From NCBI GenBank assembly GCA_965279295.1, contig CBDIHQ010000007.1: a stretch of DNA of 64,000 nucleotides. One strand, given 5' to 3'. This DNA is from Aquabacter sp965279295 (lineage in GTDB: Bacteria; Pseudomonadota; Alphaproteobacteria; Rhizobiales; Xanthobacteraceae). This document shows, one piece after another, positions 17,265 to 26,015 of the stretch (position 1 is its first letter; each line of letters begins with the position of its first letter). The position numbers and the translations under genes were made by a program. The notes under the pieces were generated by a model, which searched no databases, had not been told where the DNA came from, and was given only the letters and a program-made list of their open reading frames with translations.

Positions 17265-17672
17265 ATGATTGAGCAGATTTTCGTCAATCTCCCGGTTGCC
17301 GACCTCAAGGTCTCCATGGCCTTCTTCCGCAGCCTGGGGTTCGAGTTCAATCCGAAATTCACCAACGACAGCGGCGCCTGCCTGATGCTGGGGCCGAACA
17401 TCTACGCCATGCTTCTGGTGAAGCCCTTCTTTGCTGGATTCACCAGCAAGGAGATCGTGGACGCGCACACACATACGGAAACCCTGACCGCGCTGCAGGT
17501 GGAAAGCCGCGAGAAGGTGGATGAACTTGTGGCAGCCGCCGTTGCGGCGGGCGGCACCGCTCCGCGCCCCGTGAAGGACTTCGGCTTCATGTACCAGCAC
17601 AGCTTCGACGACCCGGACGGGCACATCTGGGAAGTCTTCTGCATGGACGTGGCGGCGATGCCCGCCGCCTGA
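17265..17672 (+). CDS. VOC family (glyoxalase/bleomycin-resistance fold) protein
   Basis: A 135-residue protein with the paired beta-alpha-beta-beta-beta modules of the vicinal oxygen chelate fold. It begins IFVNLPVADLKVSMAFFRSLGF and ends with the typical FDDPDGHIWEVFCMD, which supplies a metal-ligand glutamate. Members include glyoxalases, dioxygenases and binding-type resistance proteins; the substrate cannot be told from sequence. GAGAGGG lies about ten bases before the ATG. It heads a same-direction run of four genes ending with the MoaD-like gene, with an 84-nt gap before the next. Confidence 0.85.
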   Translation: MIEQIFVNLPVADLKVSMAFFRSLGFEFNPKFTNDSGACLMLGPNIYAMLLVKPFFAGFTSKEIVDAHTHTETLTALQVESREKVDELVAAAVAAGGTAPRPVKDFGFMYQHSFDDPDGHIWEVFCMDVAAMPAA

Positions 17673-17756
17673 TCTGCGCCCATGCTGCCGTCCGCAACCA
17701 TCCGGCGCTTCGCCTTGAAGAGGACCGGCAATCCTTACCTATCGGGAGACATCAAC

Positions 17757-18179
17757 ATGCTTGCCCAACCCTATCTCACCTTTGAGGGCCGCGCTGAGGA
17801 AGCGATCGATTTCTACGTTCAGGCCGTCGGGGCAAAGGTGGAGATGCTGATGCGCTTCAAGGACGCCCCGCCGCCACCCGAAGGCATGACGAACCCGCCC
17901 GGCGACAAGGTCATGCACGCCAGCCTGCGCATCGGCCAGACCCTGGTGATGATGTCGGACGGCATGTGCATCGGCGACGCCAAGGCGGAATTCAAAGGCT
18001 TCGCACTCTCGCTCACCGTCAAGGACAAGGCCGAGGCAGACCGCGCTTTCGCCGCGCTGAGCGGGGACGGTGGAACGGTGCAGATGCCGCTGACCGAGAC
18101 CTTCTTCTCTCCGGGCTTCGGCATCCTTGCCGATAAGTTCGGTGTTCCCTGGATGGTGGTCGTAGAACAGGCCGCCTGA
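17757..18179 (+). CDS. VOC family protein, PhnB-like
   Basis: A 140-residue VOC protein of the PhnB/YjdN type: YLTFEGRAEEAIDFYVQAVGAKVE at the start, then VMHASLRIGQTLVMMSDG, and FFSPGFGILADKFGVPWMV at the end. These proteins resemble metal-dependent 3-demethylubiquinone methyltransferase-like folds but mostly lack a proven activity. The frame is open from 17682, but ATG 17757 begins the conserved domain and follows GGGAG at good spacing. It is 23 bases upstream of the BNR-propeller gene. Confidence 0.85.
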   Translation: MLAQPYLTFEGRAEEAIDFYVQAVGAKVEMLMRFKDAPPPPEGMTNPPGDKVMHASLRIGQTLVMMSDGMCIGDAKAEFKGFALSLTVKDKAEADRAFAALSGDGGTVQMPLTETFFSPGFGILADKFGVPWMVVVEQAA

Positions 18180-18202
18180 AGGTCTCACAAAGGAAAATAA
18201 GA

Positions 18203-19285
18203 ATGGCGCGCAAGATCCTGGTGCTGGTCGGCACGAAGAAGGGCACATTCATCCTGGAAAGCGGCGGCGACCGCAGCGCCTTCACCTTGCGCGGTCCGTT
18301 CTGCGAGACATGGCCGATCAACCATGTGGTCGGCGATCCCGAGACCGGCATCATCTACGCCGCCGGGGGCAACGAATGGTTCGGGCCGGCAGTATGGAAG
18401 TCGGAGGATTTCGGCGCCACCTGGACCCATTCAAGCCAGGGCATCGCCTATGCCGAGGGCGAACCCCCGGTCAAATCGGTGTGGAGCCTCAAGGCGGATC
18501 CCGGCCGGCTCTATGCCGGGGTCGAGCCTGCCGGCCTGTTCGTCAGCGCGGACGGCGGCGCCAGCTTTTCCCATGTCGCAGCATTGCGCGAACACCCGAC
18601 CTGCCCGGACTGGTCTCCGGGCGGTGCCGGCCTCATCCTGCACTCGCTGGTCACCTCCCCGGTGGACGAGAAGCGGATATGGGTCGGCATTTCGGCAGCC
18701 GGTGTCTTCTATACGGCGGACGGTGGGAAAACCTGGGAGCCGCGCAACCAGGGAACCCGCGCGGATTACATGCCTGAAGGGCAAAACTACCCCGAATTCG
18801 GCCAGTGCGTTCACAACGTCATCCTGGCAGCGGGAGAGAGCGAGCGCCTCTATCAGCAAAACCACTGCGGCATGTATCGTTCGGATGATGGCGGAAAGAG
18901 CTGGAAAAGCATCGAGAAGGGCTTGCCCTCCTCCTTCGGCTTTCCCTGCGCGGTGCATCCGCGCGATCCCGACAGGGTCTATTTCATTCCGCTGAACGGC
19001 GACATCGCCGGACGCTTCATGCCCGGCGCCAAGGCGGCGGTGTGGGCCAGCCGCGATGGTGGCGCCACCTGGGAGGACAAGCGGGAGGGCTTGCCGCAGC
19101 AGAACGCGTTCCTGAACGTCCTGCGCCAGGGTCTCGCCACGGACACGCTGGAACCCGCAGGGGTCTATTTCGGCACCGGCTCAGGCTCGCTCTATGCGAG
19201 CTTTGATGAGGGCGACACCTGGCGGGAAATCGGCCGCCACCTGCCCTCCATCTCATCGGTAGAAACGCTGGTGGTGGAGGACTGA
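18203..19285 (+). CDS. BNR/Asp-box beta-propeller protein of unknown function
   Basis: A 360-residue protein with no signal peptide, so probably cytoplasmic. At least four Asp-box repeats are visible: WKSEDFGATWTH, VSADGGASFSH, YTADGGKTWEP, YRSDDGGKSWKS, plus degenerate WASRDGGATWED and YASFDEGDTWRE. This pattern gives a six- or seven-bladed propeller like sialidases, sortilins or plant HCF136, but the sialidase catalytic arginine triad is not evident and the common automatic name exo-alpha-sialidase is unsupported. It is followed two bases later by a MoaD/ThiS-like gene, so the two are tightly coupled. Confidence 0.85.
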   Translation: MARKILVLVGTKKGTFILESGGDRSAFTLRGPFCETWPINHVVGDPETGIIYAAGGNEWFGPAVWKSEDFGATWTHSSQGIAYAEGEPPVKSVWSLKADPGRLYAGVEPAGLFVSADGGASFSHVAALREHPTCPDWSPGGAGLILHSLVTSPVDEKRIWVGISAAGVFYTADGGKTWEPRNQGTRADYMPEGQNYPEFGQCVHNVILAAGESERLYQQNHCGMYRSDDGGKSWKSIEKGLPSSFGFPCAVHPRDPDRVYFIPLNGDIAGRFMPGAKAAVWASRDGGATWEDKREGLPQQNAFLNVLRQGLATDTLEPAGVYFGTGSGSLYASFDEGDTWREIGRHLPSISSVETLVVED

Positions 19286-19287
19286 AC

Positions 19288-19554
19288 GTGCCGATCCTGG
19301 TCCGGCTGCCAGCTCACCTGATCGCCCTGTTTCCTAGTGCCGAGCGGCTGGTGGAAGTTGAGGCACCGGACGTCGCGGGGATGATGGCGGCTCTCGATGC
19401 CCGCTGGCCGGGCATGCGCGACCGCCTGTGCGATACGTCGCCCGCCATTCGCCGCCACATCAACGTGTTTGTGGACGGCCGCAGGGCGAGCCTGAAGACC
19501 AGGCTCGCCCCAAACGCGGATGTCTTCGTCCTCACCGCCATCAGCGGTGGCTGA
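19288..19554 (+). CDS. MoaD/ThiS family ubiquitin-like protein
   Basis: An 88-residue beta-grasp protein ending in Gly-Gly (TAISGG), the tail that is adenylated and thiocarboxylated in MoaD and ThiS. IRRHINVFVDGRRASLKTRLAPNADVFVL is the family core. A GTG start at 19288 lies two bases after the propeller stop codon. No MoaE, MoeB, ThiG or E1-like gene is near, so ordinary molybdopterin or thiazole synthesis is not implied by context. Its constant partner appears to be the propeller gene. It converges with the carbonic anhydrase gene six bases away. Confidence 0.85.
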   Translation: MPILVRLPAHLIALFPSAERLVEVEAPDVAGMMAALDARWPGMRDRLCDTSPAIRRHINVFVDGRRASLKTRLAPNADVFVLTAISGG

Positions 19555-19560
19555 GATGCC

Positions 19561-20283
19561 TCAGACCAGCGAGACCTTGCCGGTCTTCAGCGTGTAGAGG
19601 CCGCCGACCACCTGCACTTTGCCGTCCGCGACGAAGCGGGAGACGATGGGCGCGGCGGCCTTCAGCTTCTCGACGTTGTAGCGGACATTCTCGACAATCG
19701 ACGCTTCCAGCAGGTTGGGCGGATTGGTGGCCTTGGCGCGCTCCACCGCCGGCTTGATCGCGTTGATGAGCCCGGGCAGATGGCCCGGCAGTTCGACATT
19801 GGTCTGGAGCACTTTGATCGTGGCATCGACCGCGCCGCATCCGGTGTGGCCCATCACCACGATAAGCGGGGCGCCGAGGACTTTGATGCCGTATTCCAGG
19901 CTGGCGAGGCCGTAATCGTCGATGAAGTTCCCGGCGACCCGGACGACGAACAATTCACCGGGACGCTGATCGAACACCAGTTCCGGCGCGACGCGGGAAT
20001 CGGCGCAGCTCAGAATGCAGGCGAACGGGAACTGATTTTTCGCCCGCGCGTAGCGATCAACGGAGAAATTCCGCTCCAAAGGCCGGTCGCCGACATAGCG
20101 CGCGTTCCCGGCCAGCAGCTTCTTCACCGCTTGCTCGGGCTTGATGGCGTTCGGTGGCGGCTCCTTGAGAGCCTCCTCCGCGAAGGCGGGCACCATGCTG
20201 CAGGTGAGCATTGCCCCGAGAGCCGCGCCGCCGCGCAGCAGCCCGCGTCTCGACATATGACTGCACTGAAGATCGTTGCACAT
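19561..20283 (-). CDS. Beta-class carbonic anhydrase, Tat-exported
   Basis: A 240-residue enzyme interconverting CO2 and bicarbonate. The zinc ligands are C93 (SCADSR), H146 and C149 (MGHTGCG), with the D95-R97 dyad. A twin-arginine signal (SRRGLLRGGAALG, residues 11-23, cleavage near AFA) directs it to the periplasm. The start at 20283 gives an MC-N3-C N-terminus that I recall in similar exported beta enzymes; ATG 20256 would start directly at the Tat motif. It is a few genes from the bicarbonate-using cyanase, on the same strand but not in its operon. Confidence 0.9.
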   Translation of the reverse strand: MCNDLQCSHMSRRGLLRGGAALGAMLTCSMVPAFAEEALKEPPPNAIKPEQAVKKLLAGNARYVGDRPLERNFSVDRYARAKNQFPFACILSCADSRVAPELVFDQRPGELFVVRVAGNFIDDYGLASLEYGIKVLGAPLIVVMGHTGCGAVDATIKVLQTNVELPGHLPGLINAIKPAVERAKATNPPNLLEASIVENVRYNVEKLKAAAPIVSRFVADGKVQVVGGLYTLKTGKVSLV

Positions 20284-20372
20284 GACCCGCCCCCGGCCTC
20301 ACAGCCCGCATCTGCGCCTTTCGTAGCACTCCCCCCACTGAAGTACCAGAGGCTGCGCCTCGCGCAGCACCT

Positions 20373-23300
20373 TTAACCGATGGCCATGAGGCTCGCATTT
20401 CCGCCCGCAGCGGCAGTGTTGGTGCTGACGACGCGTTCGTGCAGCAGCCATTCCAGGGGATACTCGACACCGGCTGCAAGTTCGCTTGAGGACAGCCCGT
20501 GCACCGCGATAATGGGACCCTCCCGCTCTGCCATGTCCTGGTCCAGCGCGAGCAATGCGTCGCTGTCGCCTTCGAACAGCACAGCGTCGAACGCCGCCGT
20601 CCCGAGCCCGCCCGGTGGCAGTCGCGAAATCCGCGCACTTAGCGCGGCCGGCAGCTTGTCGAGCAAGCCAAGAATCGCGGCCGGCGCCTGGACCAAAGCG
20701 CGATTTCCGGTGGAGAGCGCGGCGCCCACCTGGAGCGCAAGTCCGAGCCGTGTCGCGGCCAGGCACAGCACGGTGCCGCGCGCGTGGAGGGAATAGACAT
20801 TGTCCTCGCCCACCGGCCCCGGCAGGAAAACCTCCTGCCCATCCAGCGCGCGCGCGGCCAGGGCAACGCACCGCGCTGAAGCGGACATCTCGCCGACCGC
20901 ATCAAGTGCAGTGCTCCAGATCATCGCTCCCGCGTCCGGCGTACCCGAGCCCGGCGCGTACGCCGGGCGCACCGCGAGCAGACGGGACAGATAGAGCGGC
21001 CCGCCGGCCTTCGGGCCGGTGCCGGACAGGTTCTGCCCGCCGAACGGCTGCACGCCGACCACCGCGCCAATGATGTTGCGGTTGATATAGAGATTACCCG
21101 CCGCCAACCCTTCCGTGACTTCGGCAATGGTCTCGTCGATGCGGGTGTGCAGGCCGAAGGTCAGCCCGTAACCAGTGGCATTGATGGCGCGCAGCAGAGC
21201 GTCGCGGTCCGCGCGGCGGTAGCGCACCACATGGAGCACCGGGCCGAACACCTCCCGGGTCAGTTCGGAAATATCGGATATTTCGATCACGGTCGGCGCC
21301 ACGAAGGTGCCGTGCCGGCATTCCTCCAGCAGCGGCGCCTGCTCCACCTTGCGGCCCTTGGCGCGCATCGCCTCGATATGACTGAGGATGCCGTCCCGCG
21401 CGCCGGTGCTGATCAGCGGGCCGACATCGGTGGAGAGCCGGGCGGGATTGCCCACGGTGAGTTCCGCAAGAGCGCCCCGCAGCATCGCAAGGGTGCGGTC
21501 CGCAGTCTCCTCTTGCAGGCAGAGGACGCGCAAGGCCGAACACCGCTGGCCGGCGGAATCGAAGGCCGAGGACAAAGTGTCCGCCACCACCTGCTCCGGC
21601 AATGCGGAGGAATCCACGATCAGCGCATTCTGACCGCCAGTCTCGGCGATCAACGGAATCGGCCGGCCGTCCGGCCCGAGGCGGGTGGCGAGTTGCCGGC
21701 GGATCAACCGCGCCACTTCGGTGGAGCCAGTGAACACAACCCCGCGCACGCCTTCCTGAGCCACCAGCGCGGCGCCGACCACACCATCGCCGGGCAGCAG
21801 GCTGAGCGCACCGGGCGGGACGCCGGCGGCCAGCAGGATATACACACCGGCGGCGGCGATCAGCGGTGTCTCCTCGGCCGGCTTGGCGATCACCGGATTG
21901 CCGGCGGCCAGGGCTGCGCTGACCTGCCCGATGAAGATGGAGAGCGGAAAATTCCAGGGGCTGATGCAAACCACCGGCCCGAGTGGTCGGTGCGTATCAT
22001 TGTCGAAGCCTTCCGCGATGCCGGCATAGAAGCGCAGGAAGTCCACCGCCTCTCGCACTTCACCCACGGCGTTGGGCAGCGACTTTCCGGCTTCGCGCAC
22101 GATCAGGCCGAGCAGGTCGGGCATGCGCCCTTCCATGATATCGGCGGCGCGGCGCAGGCAATCCGCGCGCTCAGATGGAGGCGTGGCGGACCATGCGGTC
22201 CCCAGCGTTTCGGCCTCCTTCACCGCGCGGGCCGCAAGCACCGGATCAGCTTCCACAACGCGGCCGACCTCATCGCGCAGGTCGGCGGGGTTGCGCACCG
22301 CCCGCGCCTCTCCATCCAGGCGCCCTTCGGCGAGGACGGGGGCCGCCAGCGGCAGGGCTTGCGCCCCGGCAAGCAGAGAGACCGCGAGCGAGGCGAGACG
22401 CTGTTCGTTGGAAAAATCGAAGCCTTGGGAATTGGCCCGCCCATCGGGGAAAAGGTTGCGCGGCAAGGCGATACGCGAATGCGGCGCGCCGACCGGCTGG
22501 ATCGCCGCAGCCTGTGCCACCGGGTCGGCAACCAATTCGTCGAGCGGGAAAGAGGCATCGGCGATGCGGTGGACGAAGGAGGCATTCGCGCCGTTTTCCA
22601 GCAGGCGCCGCACCAGATAGGCGAGCAGCGTCTCGTGAGTGCCGACCGGGGCATAGATGCGGCACGGGCGGTTCAGTTTCTCGCGACCCACCACCTCCTC
22701 GTAGAGCGGCTCACCCATGCCATGCAGGCACTGGAATTCATACTGGCCGGGATAATAGTCCGGCCCCGCCATGGACATGATGGCGGAGAGGGTCTGCGCA
22801 TTGTGGGTGGCGAACTGCGGAAACACCGCGTCCGGCGCCGCGAGCAGCCGCCGGGCACAGGCAAGATACGCCACATCGGTGTGGATCTTGCGGGTGTAGA
22901 CCGGGAAACCCTCCAGCCCATCGACCTGCGCACGCTTGATCTCCGCGTCCCAATAGGCGCCCTTCACGAGGCGCACCATGAAACGCCGGCGGGCGCGGCG
23001 GGCGAGGTCGATCACGAAGTCGATCACGAAAGGCGCCCGCTTCTGGTAGCCCTGGATGACGAAGCCGAGGCCGTTCCAGTCACCAAGATCCGGGTCGAGC
23101 GCCAATGCCTCCAGTACGTCGAGCGAGATGTCGAGGCGATCGGCCTCTTCGGCATCGATGTTGAGGGCGATATCGTAGCTCTTGGCGATGCGCGCGAGCG
23201 CGGCCGCCCGAGGCAACAGTTCGCCCATGACCCGTTCGCGTTGCGCCCGCTGGTAGCGTGGGTGGAGCGCGGACAGCTTGATAGAGATGCCTGGCCCTTC

Positions 23301-24221
23301 GTAGATGCCGCGCTTGCCTGAGGCCTTGCCGATGGCATGGGCGGCTTGCTCATAGGCGGCGAAATATCGCTCCGCGTCGGCGGCGGTGGTGGCCGCCTCC
23401 CCCAGCATGTCATATGAATAGCGGAAGCCCTTCGCCTCGGTGCGGCGGGCATTAGCCAATGCCTCGGTGATGGTCTGGCCGGTCACGAACTGCTCGCCCA
23501 TCATACGCATGGCGATATCGACGCCGGCGCGGATCACCGGCTCTCCGCCGCGCCCCAGCAGCCGGGTCAGTGCTGTGGTGAGGCCGCTTTCGCTGGCTGT
23601 TGTGGTCAGTGCCCCCGTCACCACCAGCCCCCAGGTGGCGGCGTTGACGAACAGCGAGCGGCTATTGCCGAGGTGGGCGTGCCAATCGCCCCGGCCGATC
23701 TTGTCGCGGATCAGCGCGTCGCGGGTCGCCCGGTCGGGGATGCGCAGCAGCGCCTCGGCGAGGCACATAAGCGCCACGCCTTCCTGGCTGGACAGATCGT
23801 ATTCATGGATCAACGCCTCGACCGCGCCGCGCCCGGATTTTTCCCTAACCGCCGCAGCCAAGGCGCGCGCGCGCGCAGTTGCCTGTGGCGGCGCTAACCC
23901 CGCTTCGGCGATCAGCCGGGGCAAACACTCTTCCTCGGGCGTGCGGTAGGCGGAGGTGATGCGAGCGCGCAGAACGGTTTCCGGCGTCACGCCGCGCGCG
24001 AAATCCAGGAACGGACTGGGACTGGCGAGACCCGCGAGCGCATCGGAAAGGCTCGCATCTTGCGCCGAAAGATCAGTGGCCGTCCCCGATTCCAGGCCAT
24101 CGAGCATGGTTGCGATCGCCTGCTTCACCAGCCAATGAGGCGTGCGGCCATGCCGTTCCGCCGCCAGCCGGAGCCGTTCACGAAGTGCGTCGTCGACCTT
24201 GATACCGATGGTGGTTGACAT
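20373..24221 (-). CDS. putA: Bifunctional proline dehydrogenase / P5C dehydrogenase PutA
   Basis: PutA oxidises proline to glutamate in two steps with FAD and NAD. The 1282-residue protein has an N-terminal ribbon-helix-helix DNA-binding segment (about 1-45), a proline dehydrogenase barrel (about 190-480, with GYQKRAPFVIDFVIDLARRA and RLVKGAYWDAEIK), and an aldehyde dehydrogenase domain with Glu in LIAETGGQNALIVDSS and the catalytic Cys at about 894 (AGQRCSALRV). The DNA-binding segment predicts autorepression of the gene, as in enterobacteria. It faces the phosphomannomutase gene across a 232-nt gap. No separate Lrp-type putR was seen. Confidence 0.96.
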   Translation of the reverse strand: MSTTIGIKVDDALRERLRLAAERHGRTPHWLVKQAIATMLDGLESGTATDLSAQDASLSDALAGLASPSPFLDFARGVTPETVLRARITSAYRTPEEECLPRLIAEAGLAPPQATARARALAAAVREKSGRGAVEALIHEYDLSSQEGVALMCLAEALLRIPDRATRDALIRDKIGRGDWHAHLGNSRSLFVNAATWGLVVTGALTTTASESGLTTALTRLLGRGGEPVIRAGVDIAMRMMGEQFVTGQTITEALANARRTEAKGFRYSYDMLGEAATTAADAERYFAAYEQAAHAIGKASGKRGIYEGPGISIKLSALHPRYQRAQRERVMGELLPRAAALARIAKSYDIALNIDAEEADRLDISLDVLEALALDPDLGDWNGLGFVIQGYQKRAPFVIDFVIDLARRARRRFMVRLVKGAYWDAEIKRAQVDGLEGFPVYTRKIHTDVAYLACARRLLAAPDAVFPQFATHNAQTLSAIMSMAGPDYYPGQYEFQCLHGMGEPLYEEVVGREKLNRPCRIYAPVGTHETLLAYLVRRLLENGANASFVHRIADASFPLDELVADPVAQAAAIQPVGAPHSRIALPRNLFPDGRANSQGFDFSNEQRLASLAVSLLAGAQALPLAAPVLAEGRLDGEARAVRNPADLRDEVGRVVEADPVLAARAVKEAETLGTAWSATPPSERADCLRRAADIMEGRMPDLLGLIVREAGKSLPNAVGEVREAVDFLRFYAGIAEGFDNDTHRPLGPVVCISPWNFPLSIFIGQVSAALAAGNPVIAKPAEETPLIAAAGVYILLAAGVPPGALSLLPGDGVVGAALVAQEGVRGVVFTGSTEVARLIRRQLATRLGPDGRPIPLIAETGGQNALIVDSSALPEQVVADTLSSAFDSAGQRCSALRVLCLQEETADRTLAMLRGALAELTVGNPARLSTDVGPLISTGARDGILSHIEAMRAKGRKVEQAPLLEECRHGTFVAPTVIEISDISELTREVFGPVLHVVRYRRADRDALLRAINATGYGLTFGLHTRIDETIAEVTEGLAAGNLYINRNIIGAVVGVQPFGGQNLSGTGPKAGGPLYLSRLLAVRPAYAPGSGTPDAGAMIWSTALDAVGEMSASARCVALAARALDGQEVFLPGPVGEDNVYSLHARGTVLCLAATRLGLALQVGAALSTGNRALVQAPAAILGLLDKLPAALSARISRLPPGGLGTAAFDAVLFEGDSDALLALDQDMAEREGPIIAVHGLSSSELAAGVEYPLEWLLHERVVSTNTAAAGGNASLMAIG

Positions 24222-24453
24222 GAGCGAGGCTCCAGTTGCCCAACCTTAACAAAAGAGCGCAACCGCGAAAGCGAAAAAGCGCAACCCGATTTCGAGTGTT
24301 TGGAGCGGAACATTTCCCCGCGCGCCGGCATTGTGGCAAAGTCCCAGGTAAAATGGCGTAGAGCTTGGTCTTTGCCGCGTGTTGCGTGCCGCAATTCCAT
24401 GCTATCGGGCTCACGCAGAGGTTCAGACATCCCGCCCAGCGGAGAGGCCGTTC

Positions 24454-25953
24454 ATGTTCCCGACGCCGAAACCATCTTTGACGCCAAATACTTACGCCTA
24501 CGAATCCGAGCCCATGGTGAAGCCGACGGGCTTCCGGGAGTATGATGCCCGCTGGCTGTTCCAGAAGGAAATCAACCTGATGGGCATCCAGGCGCTGGGC
24601 ATGGGGCTCGGCACCTTGATGTACGAGATGGGCGTGCGGCCTGAAATCGTTACTGGCCACGACTTCCGTGGTTACTCGTCCTCAATCAAATATGCCCTCG
24701 TCTCCGGCCTGATGGCGGCGGGGGTGAAGGTGCATGACATCGGCCTTGCCATGTCACCGATGGCCTATTTCGCCCAGTTCGCGCTGGATGTGCCGGCGGT
24801 GGCGATGGTGACGGCGTCGCATAATGACAACGGCTGGACCGGTGTGAAGATGGGCGTAAATCGTCCGCTCACCTTTGGCCCTGACGAGATGACCCGGCTG
24901 AAAGACATCGTACTTGGTGCGAAGTTCGATCTGAAGGGCGGCGGGGCTTATGTATTTGAAGAGAATTTCCCGGAGGTCTATATTAAAGACCTCACCAGCC
25001 GGGCCAAGCTGAAGCATCCGATCAAGGCCGTGGTTGCTTGCGGCAACGGCACGGCTGGCGCGTTTGCACCGCGTATTCTGGAGGCGCTGGGCGTCGAGGT
25101 GGTGCCGCTCGATGTCGAGCTGGACCATTCCTTCCCCAAATATAACCCAAATCCGGAAGACATGGAGATGCTCCATGCCATGCGGGACGCGGTGCTGGAG
25201 AGCAAGGCGGACGTCGCTTTGGGCTTCGACGGCGACGGCGACCGTTGCGGCGTTGTGGATAATGAGGGCGAAGAAATCTTCGCGGACAAGATGGGCGTGA
25301 TGTTGGCGCGTGATCTCGCTCAGATTTATCCCAACTCGACATTCGTCGTGGACGTAAAGTCCACAGGCTTGTTCGCAACCGACCCTGAACTCATCAAGCT
25401 CGGCGTGAAGGCGGACTATTGGAAAACCGGCCATTCCTACATGAAGCGCCGGGTCCACGAGACCGGCGCCCTGGTGGGCTTCGAGAAATCCGGCCATTAC
25501 TTCTTCAACAAGCCCATCGGTCGCGGCTATGACGACGGCCTCGTCTCGGCCATCGCCGTGCTCGACATGCTGGACCGCAATCCCGGCAAGAAGCTCTCCG
25601 AGCTGCGGCTGGCATTGCCCAAGACCTGGTCCTCGCCCACCATGTCGCCCCACTGCGCCGACGAAGCAAAATATGGCATCGTCGCTGATGTGGTGAAGCA
25701 TTTCGAGGCGATGCAGAAGAACGGCGAGAAGGTCACAGGCCAGAACATCCGCGACCTCGTCACGGTGAACGGCGTGCGCGTCACCACGGAAGACGGCTCC
25801 TGGGGTCTGGTGCGAGCCTCCTCGAACAAGCCCGAACTTGTCGTCGTGGTGGAAAGCCCGGTTTCGGAAGCGCGCATGCGCGAAATGTTCAAGGCGATGG
25901 ACGATGTTCTGCGTACCCACCCGGAAGTGGGCGAGTACAATCAAAAGATCTGA
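24454..25953 (+). CDS. Phosphomannomutase / phosphoglucomutase
   Basis: A 499-residue alpha-D-phosphohexomutase that interconverts hexose 1- and 6-phosphates for exopolysaccharide and LPS precursors. The active-site phosphoserine loop is TASHNDNGWTG (S122), the magnesium loop DGDGDR is at about 259-264, and the sugar-binding EKSGHYFF loop is present. The loop has HND where many relatives have HNP, as in the rhizobial ExoC/PscA group. The frame is open from 24379, but ATG 24454 follows GGAGAGG at good spacing and gives the family length. Confidence 0.92.
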   Translation: MFPTPKPSLTPNTYAYESEPMVKPTGFREYDARWLFQKEINLMGIQALGMGLGTLMYEMGVRPEIVTGHDFRGYSSSIKYALVSGLMAAGVKVHDIGLAMSPMAYFAQFALDVPAVAMVTASHNDNGWTGVKMGVNRPLTFGPDEMTRLKDIVLGAKFDLKGGGAYVFEENFPEVYIKDLTSRAKLKHPIKAVVACGNGTAGAFAPRILEALGVEVVPLDVELDHSFPKYNPNPEDMEMLHAMRDAVLESKADVALGFDGDGDRCGVVDNEGEEIFADKMGVMLARDLAQIYPNSTFVVDVKSTGLFATDPELIKLGVKADYWKTGHSYMKRRVHETGALVGFEKSGHYFFNKPIGRGYDDGLVSAIAVLDMLDRNPGKKLSELRLALPKTWSSPTMSPHCADEAKYGIVADVVKHFEAMQKNGEKVTGQNIRDLVTVNGVRVTTEDGSWGLVRASSNKPELVVVVESPVSEARMREMFKAMDDVLRTHPEVGEYNQKI

Positions 25954-25965
25954 CGCGCAGTTACG

Positions 25966-26005
25966 CTGCCTGCCTTCTCGAAATATTACCCGGGAAGGCA
26001 GGCAG
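25966..26005. terminator. Long hairpin after the phosphomannomutase gene
   Basis: CTGCCTGCCTTC (25966-25977) and GAAGGCAGGCAG (25994-26005) form a perfect 12-bp stem with a 16-nt loop, 12 bases past the stop codon. No T tract follows, so it may be a factor-assisted terminator or mRNA-protecting hairpin. Confidence 0.55.
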
Positions 26006-26015
26006 ACATCACGCT

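Noticed and set aside
18203..19285. Exo-alpha-sialidase
   Set aside because: Asp-box repeats alone do not make a sialidase. The catalytic arginine triad and a signal peptide are not apparent.
21147..23321. Plus-strand open frame (724 codons) opposite putA
   Set aside because: Antisense shadow of putA. No ribosome-binding site or recognisable domain.
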